Notes: generated by a model not told the origin, from the sequence alone. 64,000 nucleotides of DNA from Massilia sp. ST3 (GCF_018119405.1 NZ_JAGPWC010000002.1:62001-126000), one strand, 5' to 3'. Shown: positions 23,052 through 33,944, counted from the stretch's first letter. Translations and numbers: made by a program.

Positions 23052-23696
23052 TCACGCACCGCCGAGGCGTTCGAATTCGCGCACGCTTGCCTGGCACGCT
23101 GCTTTTACTTCAGCGTCTGCGGACAGCGGCGTCAGGGCGCCGCCGCGGATTGCCGCTTCGCGCTGGATGGTTTGCAGGCTGCGCCCAGGCTTGACGTCCT
23201 GCTCGAGGAGGAAGTCCGCGTACTGGCGAGTGAAAAACCGGACTTCGCCGCCCCCGCGGGCATGTTTGTTCTTCTCCCACGACTCGTCGGCCTCCGACGT
23301 ACGGACACCGATATAGATCGCCTTCGCCTCGAAGTGACCCATGCCGAGTTCGCGCAACAAGACGTAGAACACCGCATCCGCTTCGTCCTTGGAGCAGGTT
23401 TGCTGCCAATACAGATAATCATGGACGATCGCCGGGGCCATGGTTTTTCCATGCGGCGCCTGCCACCACCACAGTTGGGGCGGAATGCTGGCGAGGTCGG
23501 TGACGAAACCGGCCGGCACCTGGATGCGGCTGGCACTGTTCGTGGGTGTGAACCGCAGAGGGTGCGCCACCATGAACAAGGGCGGGTCGGGAACGATCTG
23601 GGCAACCGTCGGCGTGTTGATGGTGGTGCAAGAAGCCAGTAGTGCGAGTCCCAGCGCCAGTGCAATTCGCTGGACGCTCCGCCGAATGGATGCCAT
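23052..23696 (-). CDS. DUF1353-family predicted lipoprotein
   Basis: This 214-residue protein has a signal ending in lipobox LLASC (LGLALLASCTTINTP). The core IQVPAGFVTDLASIPPQLWWW followed by APAIVHDYLYW matches DUF1353, a family of unknown function often found in phage or prophage proteins. Here the domain is carried by an envelope protein, and no phage genes are near. It ends 6 bp from the convergent cupin gene. Confidence 0.72.
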   Translation of the reverse strand: MASIRRSVQRIALALGLALLASCTTINTPTVAQIVPDPPLFMVAHPLRFTPTNSASRIQVPAGFVTDLASIPPQLWWWQAPHGKTMAPAIVHDYLYWQQTCSKDEADAVFYVLLRELGMGHFEAKAIYIGVRTSEADESWEKNKHARGGGEVRFFTRQYADFLLEQDVKPGRSLQTIQREAAIRGGALTPLSADAEVKAACQASVREFERLGGA

Positions 23697-23850
23697 GTCG
23701 TCAATTCCCCTATGTGGTCCCGCGCATCACCGCACGCTGTGACTACATATACTTACTCAAGCATGCCAATTAATCAACAATTAAGTGTGAGTTCCGCCGG
23801 GTAGGGGATCGAAGCTGCCGCGGTCTGAGGGAAAGGGTGCCCGCGGCGCC

Positions 23851-24972
23851 CTAGCCGCATGGGACGTAGTGGCGATGGAAGCGCCGCCCCAGGCGGGTCA
23901 GCAGCTCATAGCCGATGGTGCCGGCCTGGGCCGCGACCGCGTCGACGTCCTGTTGCGCGCACAGCAGGTCGACCGTCCGCCCCGGCGCCACGCGCGCTTG
24001 CGGCAGGCCGGTGACGTCGAGCGTGATCGAATCCATCGATACCGTGCCGGCGAAGGGAACCGCGACGCCGTCGACAAAGGCCTGGGAATGGCCGCTCAGG
24101 GCGCGCAGCCAGCCGTCGGCGTAGCCGATGCCGATGGTGGCGATGCGGCGCGGGCCGCTGGCGACATAGCGCGCGCCATAGCCGACGATGTCGCCGTCCG
24201 CGACCGTGCGCACCTGGACGATGCGCGCCGCCAGGCTCACCGCCTGGCGCAGCGGGTTCGGCTGGCCCGGATGCGGGTTGATGCCGTACAGGGCCGCGCC
24301 CGGACGCAGCAGGTCGTAGTGGTAGGCCGGGCCCAGGAACACGCCCGAGGAATTGGCCAGGCTGGCCGGCACGCCGGGGAGGATTTCGCGCAGCTGCTCG
24401 AAGCGCCGGCGCTGGCGCTCGTTGAGGGGATGCGCGGCCTCGTCGGCGCAGGCCAGGTGACTCATCACGAGCTTCACGTCCAGCCCCGCCAGCCAGCCGG
24501 CGTCGCCGGACAGCGCCGCCAGGTCGGCCGGCGCGAAGCCCATGCGCGACATGCCGGTATCGAGCTGGATCGCGGCCGGCAAGGCGCGGCCCAGGCGCTG
24601 CGCGCTGGCGCGCCATTCCTGCAGCTGGCCCGGGTCGTTCAGCACCGGGATCAGGTCGTACTGGTAGAAGTCGGGCGCGGTGCCGGCGGGCGGGCCGTGC
24701 AGCACGTAGATGGCGCAGTCTTCCGGCACCAGCTGGCGCAGGCGCATGCCCTCGGCCACGTGGGCAGTGAAGAAGACCGGGCAGCCTTCGTCGGCCAGGG
24801 CCGGCGCTACCTGGTCCATGCCCAGGCCGTAGGCGTCGGCTTTCATGACGGCGGCGCAGGTGGAAGCGGGCGCCTGGGCCGCCAGCAGCCGGTAATTGGC
24901 GCGGATTGCGCCCAGGTCGACGGTCAGGATGGCGCCGGCGCGCGCCAGCTCGCTGGCGTGCATGGGGTTCAC
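23851..24972 (-). CDS. dadX: Alanine racemase, catabolic type
   Basis: This 373-residue PLP enzyme interconverts L- and D-alanine. The PLP lysine is Lys44 in [11 protein letters not shown]. The barrel motif GYGARYVAS and C-terminal [12 protein letters not shown] are also typical. It follows dadA with a GTG/TGA overlap, so translation is coupled; an in-frame ATG nine bases later is an alternative start. The dadA-dadX order and neighbouring lrp point to the catabolic racemase, which supplies D-alanine to DadA, instead of the biosynthetic Alr. Confidence 0.93.
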   Translation of the reverse strand: MNPMHASELARAGAILTVDLGAIRANYRLLAAQAPASTCAAVMKADAYGLGMDQVAPALADEGCPVFFTAHVAEGMRLRQLVPEDCAIYVLHGPPAGTAPDFYQYDLIPVLNDPGQLQEWRASAQRLGRALPAAIQLDTGMSRMGFAPADLAALSGDAGWLAGLDVKLVMSHLACADEAAHPLNERQRRRFEQLREILPGVPASLANSSGVFLGPAYHYDLLRPGAALYGINPHPGQPNPLRQAVSLAARIVQVRTVADGDIVGYGARYVASGPRRIATIGIGYADGWLRALSGHSQAFVDGVAVPFAGTVSMDSITLDVTGLPQARVAPGRTVDLLCAQQDVDAVAAQAGTIGYELLTRLGRRFHRHYVPCG

Positions 24973-26261
24973 GCCTGTACCAGGCCGCCTTGCGGTGCGC
25001 TGCCCGGCGTGCCGGCGTAGCGGAACACCGCCAGGTCGTCGGCGCGGATGGCCGGCGACTTGCCGCCCACCAGGTCGGCGATCACGCTGGCCGAGCCGCA
25101 GGCCATGGTCCAGCCGAGGGTGCCGTGGCCGGTATTGACGAACAGGTTGCCCAGCGGGGTGGCGCCCACGATCGGGGTGCTGTCCGGGGTCATGGGGCGC
25201 AGGCCGGTCCAGAAGCTGGCCTGGCGGGTGTCGCCGCCGCCCGGGAACAGGTCGTTCACGACCAGCTCCAGGGTTTCGCGGCGGCGTGGATTGAGCGCCT
25301 TGCTGTAGCCGGCGATTTCCGCCATGCCGCCCACGCGGATGCGGTCGTCGAAGCGGGTGACGGCGATCTTGTAGGTCTCGTCGAGGATGGTCGATACCGG
25401 CGCGCGCGCGGCGTCCGTGATCGGCACGGTGATCGAGTAGCCCTTGAGCGGATAGACCGGCAACGGGAACCAGCGCTGCAGCAGCAGGCGCGAGTAGCTG
25501 CCCAGGGCCAGCACGTAGCGGTCGGCGGTGAGGGTGCCCTTGTCGGTGACGACGCCGCTGACCTGGCCGCCGGTCTCGACCAGGCTGCGGATCTCGACGC
25601 CGTACTCGAAGCGCACGCCCAGGGCGCGCGCCATCTCGGCCAGCCGGGTGGTGAACAGCTGACAGTCGCCGGTCTCGTCGTTCGGCAGGCGCAGGCCGCC
25701 GACCAGTTTTTCGCGCACGTGGGCCAGGGCCGGCTCGGCCTGGGCCAGCTGTTCGCGGGCCAGCAGTTCGTAGGCCACGCCCGCGCTCTTGAGCACTTCG
25801 ATGTCCTTGCCGGCGGCGTCGAACTGGGCCTGGGTGCGGAATAGCTGCAGGGTGCCTTGCTGGCGGCCTTCGTAGGCGATCCCGGTTTCCTGGCGCAGGG
25901 CGCGCATGCAGTCGCGGCTGTACTCGGCCAGGCGCACCATGCGCTCCTTGTTCACCGCATAGCGGTCGGCCGAGCAGTTCTTATACATTTGCCACATCCA
26001 TGCGAGCTGGAACAGGCTGCCGTCCGGGCGGATCGCCAGCGGCGCATGGCGCTGGAACAGCCACTTGGCGGCCTTCAGCGGAATGCCGGGCGCGGCCCAG
26101 GGCGAGGCGTAGCCGGGCGAGATCTGGCCGGCATTGGCGAAGCTGGTCTCGAGGGCGGGACCGGGCTGGCGGTCGATGACGGTGACGGCATGGCCGGCTT
26201 TCGCCAGATAGTATGCGGTGGTGACGCCGACCACTCCGCTGCCCAGCACGATGACTTGCAT
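24969..26261 (-). CDS. dadA: D-amino acid dehydrogenase, small subunit
   Basis: This 430-residue FAD enzyme oxidises D-alanine to pyruvate and ammonia, feeding electrons to the respiratory chain. The dinucleotide-binding N-terminus is [23 protein letters not shown]; further family motifs are [36 protein letters not shown] and [15 protein letters not shown]. The start is fixed by GAGGAAGCC just upstream; longer readings run across the intergenic region. It is the first gene of a dadAX operon, divergent from an Lrp-type regulator across 102 bp, the arrangement known from E. coli and Pseudomonas. Confidence 0.96.
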   Translation of the reverse strand: MQVIVLGSGVVGVTTAYYLAKAGHAVTVIDRQPGPALETSFANAGQISPGYASPWAAPGIPLKAAKWLFQRHAPLAIRPDGSLFQLAWMWQMYKNCSADRYAVNKERMVRLAEYSRDCMRALRQETGIAYEGRQQGTLQLFRTQAQFDAAGKDIEVLKSAGVAYELLAREQLAQAEPALAHVREKLVGGLRLPNDETGDCQLFTTRLAEMARALGVRFEYGVEIRSLVETGGQVSGVVTDKGTLTADRYVLALGSYSRLLLQRWFPLPVYPLKGYSITVPITDAARAPVSTILDETYKIAVTRFDDRIRVGGMAEIAGYSKALNPRRRETLELVVNDLFPGGGDTRQASFWTGLRPMTPDSTPIVGATPLGNLFVNTGHGTLGWTMACGSASVIADLVGGKSPAIRADDLAVFRYAGTPGSAPQGGLVQA

Positions 26262-26363
26262 GGCTTCCTCGACAAGAGAAAAGATTTTTAGGAAAGGTTG
26301 CCATGGTAGCGTGGGTGCTGCCATAATTGTTTCTGTTAATACACTCGTTTTTGGGAAAACTTC

Positions 26364-26849
26364 ATGCGCGTGCAAAAAGCCTCGACCCGCATCCTGGACC
26401 GGATCGACCTGCACATCCTGGCCATCCTCCAGCAGGACGGGCGCATCGTCATGAAGGACCTGGCCGAGCAGGTGGGCCTGTCGCTCACGCCCTGCATCGA
26501 GCGCGTCAAGCGCATGGAGCGCGACGGCGTGATCAGCGGCTACCATGCGCGCGTCAATCCGCAGGCGCTAGGCCTGCAGATCCTGGTGTTCGTCGAGATC
26601 ACCCTGCACCAGAAATCCGAGAAGGCCTTCGACCGCTTCAAGCGCGCCATGTTCGCCATCCCCGAAGTGCTGGAATGCCACCTGGTCTCGGGCGACTTCG
26701 ACTACCTGATCAAGGCGCGCATTCCCGAGATGTCCGAGTACCGCCGCCTGCTGGGCGAGATCCTGCACGTGGCCGACGCCGGGCAGTCGAAGAGCTACGT
26801 GGTGATGGAAGAGCTGAAGGAAACCCTGGCGCTGTCGATCGAGCGCTAA
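26364..26849 (+). CDS. lrp: Leucine-responsive regulator, Lrp family
   Basis: This 161-residue regulator has helix-turn-helix [24 protein letters not shown] with recognition helix [21 protein letters not shown], followed by an amino-acid-binding RAM domain ([21 protein letters not shown]). It is close in layout to E. coli Lrp. It is divergent from dadA, so alanine- or leucine-responsive control of dadAX is the likely role. A stretch TTTTGGGAAAAC lies just before the start in place of a clear ribosome site. Confidence 0.92.
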   Translation: MRVQKASTRILDRIDLHILAILQQDGRIVMKDLAEQVGLSLTPCIERVKRMERDGVISGYHARVNPQALGLQILVFVEITLHQKSEKAFDRFKRAMFAIPEVLECHLVSGDFDYLIKARIPEMSEYRRLLGEILHVADAGQSKSYVVMEELKETLALSIER

Positions 26850-26919
26850 TTGCCCGGGCGGGGGCCGCCCACGGTCTATAATCGGACTTTTCCTACCCGG
26901 TTCACGTTCCGGCACTTTT

Positions 26920-29145
26920 ATGCGCGCTCACGAGGGGCTGGCCCTGTCTCTCCGTCACATGCTGATCCTGCTGACGGCGATCGGCTTGCTGCCCCTGGCG
27001 CTGCTCGGGGTCTGGACCATCCACGGCGCCGCGCGCTACCACGAGCAGGAGCAGGAAAGGCTGATGCTCAACCATGCGCGCGCCCTGTCCAGCGCGGTGG
27101 ACACCGAACTGGACGCGACCGTCAACGTGCTGGCCTCGATGGCGCGCAGCCCCGAATTCACCAGCGGCGACCTGCGCGGCTTCCATGCGCTGGCAAGCGC
27201 CCAGGCCCAGCCGAACTGGCTGGGCGTGATCCTGTCGGACGACCTTGGGAAGCCTTTGCTGCGCACGATGGCGCCCTATGGCGCGCCGGCTGCTCCCACT
27301 GCCGATCCGGGCAGCCTGGAACAGCTGTTCGCCTTGCGCCGGCCGGTGGCCGGACGCGTGACGCGCGGCAAGGGCGGGCGCGCGGCGGTGCCGGTGCGCA
27401 TCGTGGCCGAAGGACGCGCGCACAAGCAATATGCGCTCACCGCCGTGATCCGTCCCGACCGCTTCCTGGAGGTGATCGCGCGCCAGAAGCTTCCGGCCGA
27501 TTCGGTGATCTCGGTCATGGACGCTTCGGGACTGATCGTGGCGCGCTCGCGCAACCAGGAGGCCACGGTCGGCAAGCCGGCCAGCGCCACCCTGCAGGCC
27601 ATGATGCGCAGCGGGGGCCGCGAGCACGTCGGACGCACCGTCACCCTCGAGGGCGCCGATGTCGTGACGGCCTTCACGACATCGGCGCGCTACGGCTGGT
27701 CGGTGGCGCTGGGCGCGCCGAACGCGGCCCACGGCTACGCCTTCATCCAGCGCTTCGCCCTCTACCTGGCCGGCATCCTGGCCACCTTCGGCGCCTGCGT
27801 CGGCATCGCCTCCTGGCTCTCCGGCCGCATCGTGGGCACCATTGGCGGCGTGCAGGCCGCCGCCAGCGCCCTGGGCGAGGGCAAGGCGGTGACGGTGCCG
27901 CCCTCGCGGGTCAAGGAATTCCGCCTGATGGGCCAGGCCCTGGCGGCGGCCGCGCGCCAGCGCGCCGCCCACGAGGAAGAGCGTTCGCGCCTGCTGCTTA
28001 CCCTGGAGCAGGCGCTGGCGCGGCAGGAAGAAGCGCTGGACCAGGCGCGCCAGGCGGGGCAGGCCAAGGATGCCTTCCTGGCCATGCTGGGCCACGAGCT
28101 GCGCAATCCCCTGAGCCCGATCCAGGCGGCGCTCGACATGATGGACCTGCGGCGCGAGAGCGCCGGCCAGCGCGAACGCGCCATCATGCGGCGCCAGGTG
28201 GACCACCTGCGGCGCCTGGTCGACGACCTGCTGGACGTGTCGCGCATCACCTCGGGCAAGCTGCGCATCGACCCGCGCCCCCTGAACCTGGCGGAGCTGG
28301 TGCGCCATGCCGCCGCCACCCGCGCCGGCGAAACGGTGAGCGTCGAGGCGCCGGAGGCGCTCTGGGTCGACGGCGACGAGACCCGCCTGGCCCAGGTGCT
28401 GAACAACCTGCTGTCGAACGCCGCTCGCTTCGGCAGCAGCGACACCCGGATCACCCTGCGCGAGCACGACGGCAAGGCGCTGCTGGCCGTGAGCGACAAC
28501 GGCGTCGGCATGACGCCCGGCCTGCTGTCGCAGGTGTTCGAACCCTTCTTCCAGGCGCCGCAGCCGCTGGCGCGGCGCACCGGCGGCCTGGGACTGGGCC
28601 TGGCGATCGTGCGCAAGATCGTCGAGCTGCACGGCGGCAGCGTGTCGGCCCATAGCCCCGGGCCGGAGCAGGGCAGCCGCTTCGAGGTCGTGCTGCCCCT
28701 GGGCCGGCCGGCCGAGGCGCCGCTGCCGCTGCCGGAACGGCGCCGCGACGCGCGCCGCCGCATCCTGGTGGTGGACGACAACGAGGACGCCGCGGCGCTG
28801 ACCGCCGCCCTGTTCGCGGACCTGGGCCACGAGGTGGAGGTCGCGCACACGGCGGCCGAGGGCTTGCGCAAGGTAGAGGGGCGCCTGCCGGCCGCCGCCA
28901 TCCTCGACATCGGCCTGCCCGACATGGACGGCTACGCGCTGGCGCGCGCCCTGCGCCGCCTGCCGGGCGGCGAGCGGCTGCACCTGGTGGCGCTGACCGG
29001 CTACGGCCAGAAGGAAGACGTGGAGCGGGCGATGCAGGCGGGCTTCGACGTCCACCTCACCAAGCCGGCCGGGGTGGAAGCGCTGGTCAATGCGCTAACG
29101 GCCACGCGGGCGGACGCACCCACGAGCGCACCGGCGCCCGACTGA
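26920..29145 (+). CDS. Hybrid sensor histidine kinase with receiver domain
   Basis: This 741-residue protein has a first membrane helix ([20 protein letters not shown]), a periplasmic dCache-like sensor to about residue 275, a second helix ([19 protein letters not shown]), a HAMP-like linker, a coiled coil, a HisKA domain with phospho-acceptor His392 ([12 protein letters not shown]), an HATPase domain ([21 protein letters not shown]) and a C-terminal receiver with Asp663 and Lys715. Hybrid kinases of this form usually pass phosphate through an external Hpt or an unlinked regulator; none is adjacent. The signal is unknown. Confidence 0.92.
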   Translation: MRAHEGLALSLRHMLILLTAIGLLPLALLGVWTIHGAARYHEQEQERLMLNHARALSSAVDTELDATVNVLASMARSPEFTSGDLRGFHALASAQAQPNWLGVILSDDLGKPLLRTMAPYGAPAAPTADPGSLEQLFALRRPVAGRVTRGKGGRAAVPVRIVAEGRAHKQYALTAVIRPDRFLEVIARQKLPADSVISVMDASGLIVARSRNQEATVGKPASATLQAMMRSGGREHVGRTVTLEGADVVTAFTTSARYGWSVALGAPNAAHGYAFIQRFALYLAGILATFGACVGIASWLSGRIVGTIGGVQAAASALGEGKAVTVPPSRVKEFRLMGQALAAAARQRAAHEEERSRLLLTLEQALARQEEALDQARQAGQAKDAFLAMLGHELRNPLSPIQAALDMMDLRRESAGQRERAIMRRQVDHLRRLVDDLLDVSRITSGKLRIDPRPLNLAELVRHAAATRAGETVSVEAPEALWVDGDETRLAQVLNNLLSNAARFGSSDTRITLREHDGKALLAVSDNGVGMTPGLLSQVFEPFFQAPQPLARRTGGLGLGLAIVRKIVELHGGSVSAHSPGPEQGSRFEVVLPLGRPAEAPLPLPERRRDARRRILVVDDNEDAAALTAALFADLGHEVEVAHTAAEGLRKVEGRLPAAAILDIGLPDMDGYALARALRRLPGGERLHLVALTGYGQKEDVERAMQAGFDVHLTKPAGVEALVNALTATRADAPTSAPAPD

Positions 29146-29219
29146 AACCGGCCAGCGCCCGGCAAGTCAGGCGCGGCCAGCGTATACTCGTCCGGTGTCG
29201 ATTCCATCAGGAGAGCACC

Positions 29220-30311
29220 ATGAGCGCCACCACGAGCCTGAGCACGCTGCTCGGCATCCGCCACCCCATCATCCAGGCCCCGATGGCGGGGGTCTCCACC
29301 CCGCGCCTGGCGGCCGCCGTCTCGGAAGCGGGAGGGCTCGGCTCGATCGCGGTCGGCGCCGGCAGCGCCGCCCAGGCCCGCGCCGCCATCCAGGAAGTCC
29401 GCAAGCTCACCGCAAAGCCCTTCAACGTCAATGTGTTCACGCACCGGCCCGCCCAGGCCGATCCGGCGCGCGAGGCGCAATGGCTGGATTACCTGCGGCC
29501 CCATTTCAGCGCCCTCGGCGCCGAGCCGCCCGGCGCGCTGCGCGAGATCTATACCAGCTTCCTGGCCGACCCCGCCATGCTCGAGGTGCTGGCGAGCGAG
29601 CGCCCGGCGGTGGTCAGCTTCCACTTCGGCTTGCCGTCGGCGGACCAGATCGCGGCCCTGCGCGCGGCCGGCTGCATGCTGCTGGCCAGCGCCACCTCGC
29701 TCGAGGAAGCGCTGGCCGCCGAAGCGGCAGGGATGGACGCGGTGGTGGCACAAGGTTACGAAGCCGGCGGCCACCGCGGCGTGTTCGACCACGAACAGCC
29801 CGATCCGGCGATCGGCACCCTGGCCCTGGTGCGCCTGCTGGCGGCGCGCCTGCGCATTCCGGTGGTGGCGGCCGGCGGCATCATGGACGGCCAGGGCATT
29901 GCCGCCGTGCAGCGGCTGGGGGCGGCCAGCGCGCAGCTGGGCACGGCCTTCATCCTGTGCCCGGAATCGTCGGCCACGGCCCACCACCGCCAGCTGATGC
30001 GCGCGGGGGCGGGCATCGGGGCCGGCGGGGGCGGCGCCGGGCTGCGCACGGCGATCACGGCCGCCATCTCAGGGCGCCCCGCGCGCGGCCTGGTGAACCG
30101 CTTCTTCGACGGGGTCGGCGCGCCCGGCCATCCGCCGCTCCCCGACTATCCGATCGCCTACGACGCGGCCAAGGCCCTGGTCGCCGCCGCCGGCGCGCAA
30201 GGCGTGCAGGACTACACGGTCAACTGGGCCGGCCAGGGATTCCAGCTGGCGCGCGAACTGCCGGCCGCGGAGCTGGTCGAACGCCTGGCGGCCGAGATGG
30301 CGCACGGTTAG
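29220..30311 (+). CDS. Nitronate monooxygenase-like flavoprotein
   Basis: This 363-residue TIM-barrel FMN protein of the 2-nitropropane dioxygenase family oxidises nitronates to carbonyl compounds and nitrite. Motifs: [20 protein letters not shown] at the N-terminus, [13 protein letters not shown] in the centre, and [21 protein letters not shown] as the phosphate-binding end. Some relatives are enoyl-ACP reductases of the FabK type, so the reaction is not certain. AGGAGAG lies 5 bp before the ATG. Confidence 0.9.
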   Translation: MSATTSLSTLLGIRHPIIQAPMAGVSTPRLAAAVSEAGGLGSIAVGAGSAAQARAAIQEVRKLTAKPFNVNVFTHRPAQADPAREAQWLDYLRPHFSALGAEPPGALREIYTSFLADPAMLEVLASERPAVVSFHFGLPSADQIAALRAAGCMLLASATSLEEALAAEAAGMDAVVAQGYEAGGHRGVFDHEQPDPAIGTLALVRLLAARLRIPVVAAGGIMDGQGIAAVQRLGAASAQLGTAFILCPESSATAHHRQLMRAGAGIGAGGGGAGLRTAITAAISGRPARGLVNRFFDGVGAPGHPPLPDYPIAYDAAKALVAAAGAQGVQDYTVNWAGQGFQLARELPAAELVERLAAEMAHG

Positions 30312-30326
30312 CGGCCCCGAACAGGA

Positions 30327-30340
30327 TTGACGCAGATCAG
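30327..30340 (+). promoter_or_regulatory. FNR-like box upstream of phaB (weak)
   Basis: TTGAC-GCAG-ATCAG matches the FNR/Anr consensus at eight of ten positions and is centred about 82 bp before the phaB start. It is the weakest of the seven boxes found; it is kept because its spacing matches the others. Confidence 0.45.
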
Positions 30341-30415
30341 GTCCAGACCCGCGCGCCGCGCGATAGTGGCAGGGCGGCATGGGGAATCCATACGGCGAAA
30401 GGCACGGGAGGGCGC

Positions 30416-31138
30416 ATGGGCAGGACGGCGATCGTGACGGGCGGAACGCGCGGGCTGGGCAAGGCGATTGCCCTGGCCCTGCGCGAGGCGGGGCACCAGG
30501 TGGCGGCCAATTACCTCTACGACGAAGAGGAAGCGCACGCATTCCAGCGCGAGCACGGCATCGCCGTCTACCGCTGGGACGTGTCCGATTTCGCGGCCTG
30601 CCGCGAGGGCGTGGAGCGGGTCGAGGCCGAACTCGGCCCGGTCGGCATCCTGGTCAACAACGCCGGCATCACGGCCGACGCCATGTTCCACAAGATGAGC
30701 CAAGAGCAATGGTGGAGCGTCATCCAGACCAACCTCGGATCGATGTTCGCCATGACCCGGCCCGTGATCGAAGGCATGCGGGCGCGCGCCTTCGGGCGCA
30801 TCGTCAACATCAGCTCGATCAATGCCCGCAAGGGGCAGGCCGGCCAGTGCAACTATGCGGCGGCGAAGGCGGGGATCATCGGCTTCACCAAGTCGCTGGC
30901 GCTGGAAAACGCGGCGCGCAACGTGACCGTGAACGCCGTGGCGCCGGGCTATTGCGACACCCCCATGGTGGCTGCAATGCGTCCGGACGTGCTGGCGGCG
31001 ATCACGGCCGGCATTCCCGCCGGGCGCATGGGCGCCTCGGCCGACATTGCGCGCACGGTGGTCTTCCTGGCCGACGACGCCGCCGGCTTCATTACCGGCG
31101 CCACCTTCGACGTCAATGGCGGGCAATACCTGGCCTGA
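30416..31138 (+). CDS. phaB: Acetoacetyl-CoA reductase, SDR family
   Basis: This 240-residue short-chain dehydrogenase reduces acetoacetyl-CoA to (R)-3-hydroxybutyryl-CoA for polyhydroxybutyrate synthesis. The cofactor motif is TGGTRGLGKAI; NNAGITADAMFHKMS and the active-site NYAAAKAG (Tyr-x3-Lys) match PhaB more closely than FabG. GGGAGG lies 4 bp before the ATG, and length is typical. No phaA or phaC is adjacent. An FNR-like box upstream suggests expression under oxygen limitation, when PHB is usually made. Confidence 0.88.
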   Translation: MGRTAIVTGGTRGLGKAIALALREAGHQVAANYLYDEEEAHAFQREHGIAVYRWDVSDFAACREGVERVEAELGPVGILVNNAGITADAMFHKMSQEQWWSVIQTNLGSMFAMTRPVIEGMRARAFGRIVNISSINARKGQAGQCNYAAAKAGIIGFTKSLALENAARNVTVNAVAPGYCDTPMVAAMRPDVLAAITAGIPAGRMGASADIARTVVFLADDAAGFITGATFDVNGGQYLA

Positions 31139-31199
31139 GGTCCAGGCTTGTCCGTCAACCCGGCGGGACGAGCGCGGCCGTCCTAGACAGCCTCGTCCG

Positions 31200-32378
31200 T
31201 TACCAGATGCTCCCGGCGGCGCGCTCGGCGCGCAGGGCGGACGGCGACAGCAGGGTGCGGTTGCGCCCGGCCTCCTTGGCCTGGTACAGGGCGGCGTCGG
31301 CATCGCGCAGCAGCTCGCTCCAGGCGCCGTGCCGCTCCAGCACGCTAACGCCGATGCTGATCGTGCAGCGCATCGGCCCGACCGTCGACGCCACGCGCAG
31401 GGCGGCGAAGCCGGTGCGGATGCGCTCGGCGCAGGCCAGCGCCTCGCCGGCGCGGGTTTCCGGCATCACGCACACGAATTCCTCGCCGCCCAGGCGGCCG
31501 ATGTAGTCGCTGCCGCGCAGGCTGCGCAGGCAGGTCGCCACCAGGGCCCGGATCACGGCGTCGCCCGCCGCGTGGCCGTGGCGGTCGTTGACGCCCTTGA
31601 AGTGGTCGATGTCGATCATCGCCACCGCCAGCGGGCGGCCGTGGCGCAGGGCAAGGGTCAGGTCGCGCTCGGCCAGTTCGGTCACGTAGGCGCGCGACAG
31701 CGCCCCGCTCAGGCTGTCGTGACGGCAGGCGTCGAGCAATTGCTGCTCGCGCAGCCAGACCTCGCGCCGCAGGCAGCCGTTGATGCGCGACAGTCCCAGG
31801 GCCAGCAGCAGGGCCGCGCCGCAGGCCGCCAGCCCCGCCAGCCATAGCGCGGAAGGCAGGGCGAGCGCGCCCAGCACCGCGAAAGCCAGCACCGGCACTG
31901 CCAGCACCAGCAGGCAACGCAGCGGGCGCGGATCGACCAGCCCGATGGTGAGCATGGAGGCGACCAGGGCCGGGGCGCCATGCATCAAGCCGTGCTCGAC
32001 GGAATCCGCGCACAGGAACAGCGCCGCGGTATGGGTGGCGAACAAGACGGCGCAACGCCAGGTCGGCGACCACGGGAGGCGGCTGGTAAACCAGGTGAGT
32101 GCGCCGGCCGCTACCAGGGCCAGGCGCAGCAGGAGCAGGCGGGGGGCGTTCGGCAGGCCCAGCAGGAGATCCCAGACGCCCAGCATCAGCACGCAGGCGC
32201 CTAGCGCCGGACCGAGCGCGGGCAAGAGCCGCCGCACCGCGAGGTCGGCGCACTCGTCGAACTGGCGTGCCTGCTCGGGTGTCAGCGGCGGCGCGCGCGG
32301 GCGCCGGTGCGGGAACAGGCCGCGGCCTGGCGCCCCTGCCGGGGGCGCCCCCCTTGGGCGGGGGAAGAACACGGACAT
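31200..32378 (-). CDS. Membrane diguanylate cyclase
   Basis: This 392-residue protein has a hydrophobic N-terminal half of about six membrane helices (ACVLMLGVWDLLLGLP, LLLLRLALVAAGALTWF, LVASMLTIGLV and others) and a C-terminal GGDEF domain with G297-GEEF, a fully active signature. It makes c-di-GMP. The start chosen has AAAGG about 7 bp upstream; an earlier GTG lies 18 bp before it. An exact-consensus FNR box is centred 84 bp upstream, so synthesis probably rises at low oxygen. Confidence 0.88.
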   Translation of the reverse strand: MSVFFPRPRGAPPAGAPGRGLFPHRRPRAPPLTPEQARQFDECADLAVRRLLPALGPALGACVLMLGVWDLLLGLPNAPRLLLLRLALVAAGALTWFTSRLPWSPTWRCAVLFATHTAALFLCADSVEHGLMHGAPALVASMLTIGLVDPRPLRCLLVLAVPVLAFAVLGALALPSALWLAGLAACGAALLLALGLSRINGCLRREVWLREQQLLDACRHDSLSGALSRAYVTELAERDLTLALRHGRPLAVAMIDIDHFKGVNDRHGHAAGDAVIRALVATCLRSLRGSDYIGRLGGEEFVCVMPETRAGEALACAERIRTGFAALRVASTVGPMRCTISIGVSVLERHGAWSELLRDADAALYQAKEAGRNRTLLSPSALRAERAAGSIW

Positions 32379-32455
32379 TGCATTGCCTTTGCTCACATGA
32401 GCATATGAATCGGCTGTTTACCCGTGAAGGGTGGCGAATCCAGTGCGTAAGATGC

Positions 32456-32469
32456 TTGATGTGGATCAA
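32456..32469 (-). promoter_or_regulatory. FNR box upstream of the membrane diguanylate cyclase
   Basis: TTGAT-GTGG-ATCAA is a ten-of-ten match to the FNR/Anr consensus, in the 141-bp gap before the leftward cyclase gene. The spacing (centre 84 bp from the start codon) fits an activating site at about -41. Confidence 0.75.
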
Positions 32470-32519
32470 ACCGGCCCGTCGCGCGGTCAACCGATTCGCA
32501 TACCGATAGGCTACACCTT

Positions 32520-33341
32520 CTACAGCTCGATGACGAGGTCCGGGCGGAAAGCTTCCTGTTCGCCCTTGCTGAGGTAGCCGAGCGGGTTGGCGACCACGCG
32601 GCAGCGCCATTCCCGGCCGTTCTCGCTGCCGCTCACCACGTAGTCGTTGTGGCAGTGCAGGTGGCCGTGCACCCAGACGTCGGCCAGGGGCAGCATGTGG
32701 TCCATGGCATTGCAAAAACCTGCGGTGCCCGGCGTGATGCCGTAGCGCGGGTCGGCGCTTTGCAAGCTGGGCGCGAAGTGGGTCACCGCCACCGTCACCC
32801 CCTCGAAGGGCGTGTCGAGCGCGGCGCGCAGCCAGGCCTGGCAGTCGAGCGACATCTCGCGCATTTCCTCGGCCAGTACCGGGACGCCGGCCTTGAGCGT
32901 GGTGTTCTTGCTCAGGTAGTAGTTGGCGGCGCGGAAGGCCTTCGAGCGCTGCTGCATCTGCCTGGTCAGCTCGCGTTCGCGCACGGCAAGGGCGTCGAAG
33001 TCGGCCCACAGGGTGGTGCCGATGAAGCGCACGTGGCCGAGCGTCACGGTTTCGCGGTCGAGCCAGACGATGCCCAGGCGTGCGCAAGTGGCGTGCAGGC
33101 GGGCATACGTCTCGTCGAACTCGAGGCCGTCGAACTCATGGTTGCCCGGCACGTAGAGCACGGAGCGGCCGTCCACCGGCGCGAAGCGCTCCAGTCCGAA
33201 CTCACTGCCGTCGAGGCGCGAGCCCGACTGGTAGGATCCGATATCGCCGGCCAGGACGACGACGTCGGTATCGGCGCCGATGACGGGCTGGAAGGCCGGG
33301 TAGCGTTCGAGGTGCAGGTCGGAAAAAAGCTGGATGCGCAT
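32520..33341 (-). CDS. Calcineurin-like metallophosphoesterase
   Basis: This 273-residue phosphoesterase has the full metal-binding set: SDLHLE, LAGDIG, GNHEFD, VTHFAPS and HGHLH. Such enzymes hydrolyse phosphomono- or diesters with two metal ions; the substrate is not predictable from sequence. It probably acts in the cytosol, since no signal peptide is present. The start MRIQLFSDLHLE puts the first metal motif near the N-terminus, as usual. Confidence 0.9.
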   Translation of the reverse strand: MRIQLFSDLHLERYPAFQPVIGADTDVVVLAGDIGSYQSGSRLDGSEFGLERFAPVDGRSVLYVPGNHEFDGLEFDETYARLHATCARLGIVWLDRETVTLGHVRFIGTTLWADFDALAVRERELTRQMQQRSKAFRAANYYLSKNTTLKAGVPVLAEEMREMSLDCQAWLRAALDTPFEGVTVAVTHFAPSLQSADPRYGITPGTAGFCNAMDHMLPLADVWVHGHLHCHNDYVVSGSENGREWRCRVVANPLGYLSKGEQEAFRPDLVIEL

Positions 33342-33409
33342 GGTTCGCGCAGTATAGCGGGAACGCCAGGACCTTGCCCCGCCGTAGCGGTGTGCCTGAA
33401 GCGGGCGGC

Positions 33410-33877
33410 TCAGCGCGCGTGGCGCGGACGGTGGAGGTGCGCCCGCAAGGCGCGCCCGCGCACGCGCAGGCGCACGGCCGCGGGGCGGGCCGCCATCGCC
33501 AGCGTCAGGTCGGTGGTGAGCCGGTGCAGCGACAGCAGGTCGAGCAGGGCAGCCAGCACCTGGCGCCCGAGGGCCACGTCGCCATCCTCGACCAAAGAGG
33601 CCGCACGGTGCAGGGCGGCCAGCAGGGTGGCGTTCTCGGCGCGGTGCGCGTGCAGGCTGGCGTAACCCAGGGCTTCCATCACCATTTCCTCGTGGCGGAA
33701 ACCCGCTTCGACCGCCGCCACCAGGGAGGGGAACGCGCGCACGAAGCGCTCGTCCGGCGCGCTCGAGGCATGCAGCAGGCGGCTGCACAGGTGCTTGCGC
33801 GCGTGGCGGATGGCGGCGCAGATGGCGCGCGTGCTGTTGCGTGGGACGCGGCGAGGTGGAATGCGGGACAGGGTCAT
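33410..33877 (-). CDS. Hemerythrin-like protein
   Basis: This 155-residue, mostly helical protein has HARKHL, then FRHEEMVMEALGYASLHAHRAENATLL, which resembles the HxxxE and HxxxH spacing of the hemerythrin di-iron site, and a later His (LLSLHRL). Hemerythrins bind O2 or NO. The C-terminal 30 residues are very Arg/Ala-rich and may be disordered. The family call rests on the central motif alone. An FNR-like box is centred 74 bp upstream, consistent with a low-oxygen role. Confidence 0.68.
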   Translation of the reverse strand: MTLSRIPPRRVPRNSTRAICAAIRHARKHLCSRLLHASSAPDERFVRAFPSLVAAVEAGFRHEEMVMEALGYASLHAHRAENATLLAALHRAASLVEDGDVALGRQVLAALLDLLSLHRLTTDLTLAMAARPAAVRLRVRGRALRAHLHRPRHAR

Positions 33878-33944
33878 GGTGCGCTGCTGTTCGTATGGCG
33901 ATGGATGGAATGGATGAGTCTCGCCGTGCGCCGGGGCCGTGGGT

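Noticed and set aside
23052-23696. Prophage remnant suggested by the DUF1353 protein
   Set aside because: There are no other phage genes, integrase or attachment repeats nearby, and the protein has a lipoprotein signal.
26902-29055. A 717-codon minus-strand frame
   Set aside because: It is antisense to the hybrid histidine kinase, whose His, Asp and ATP-binding motifs are intact.
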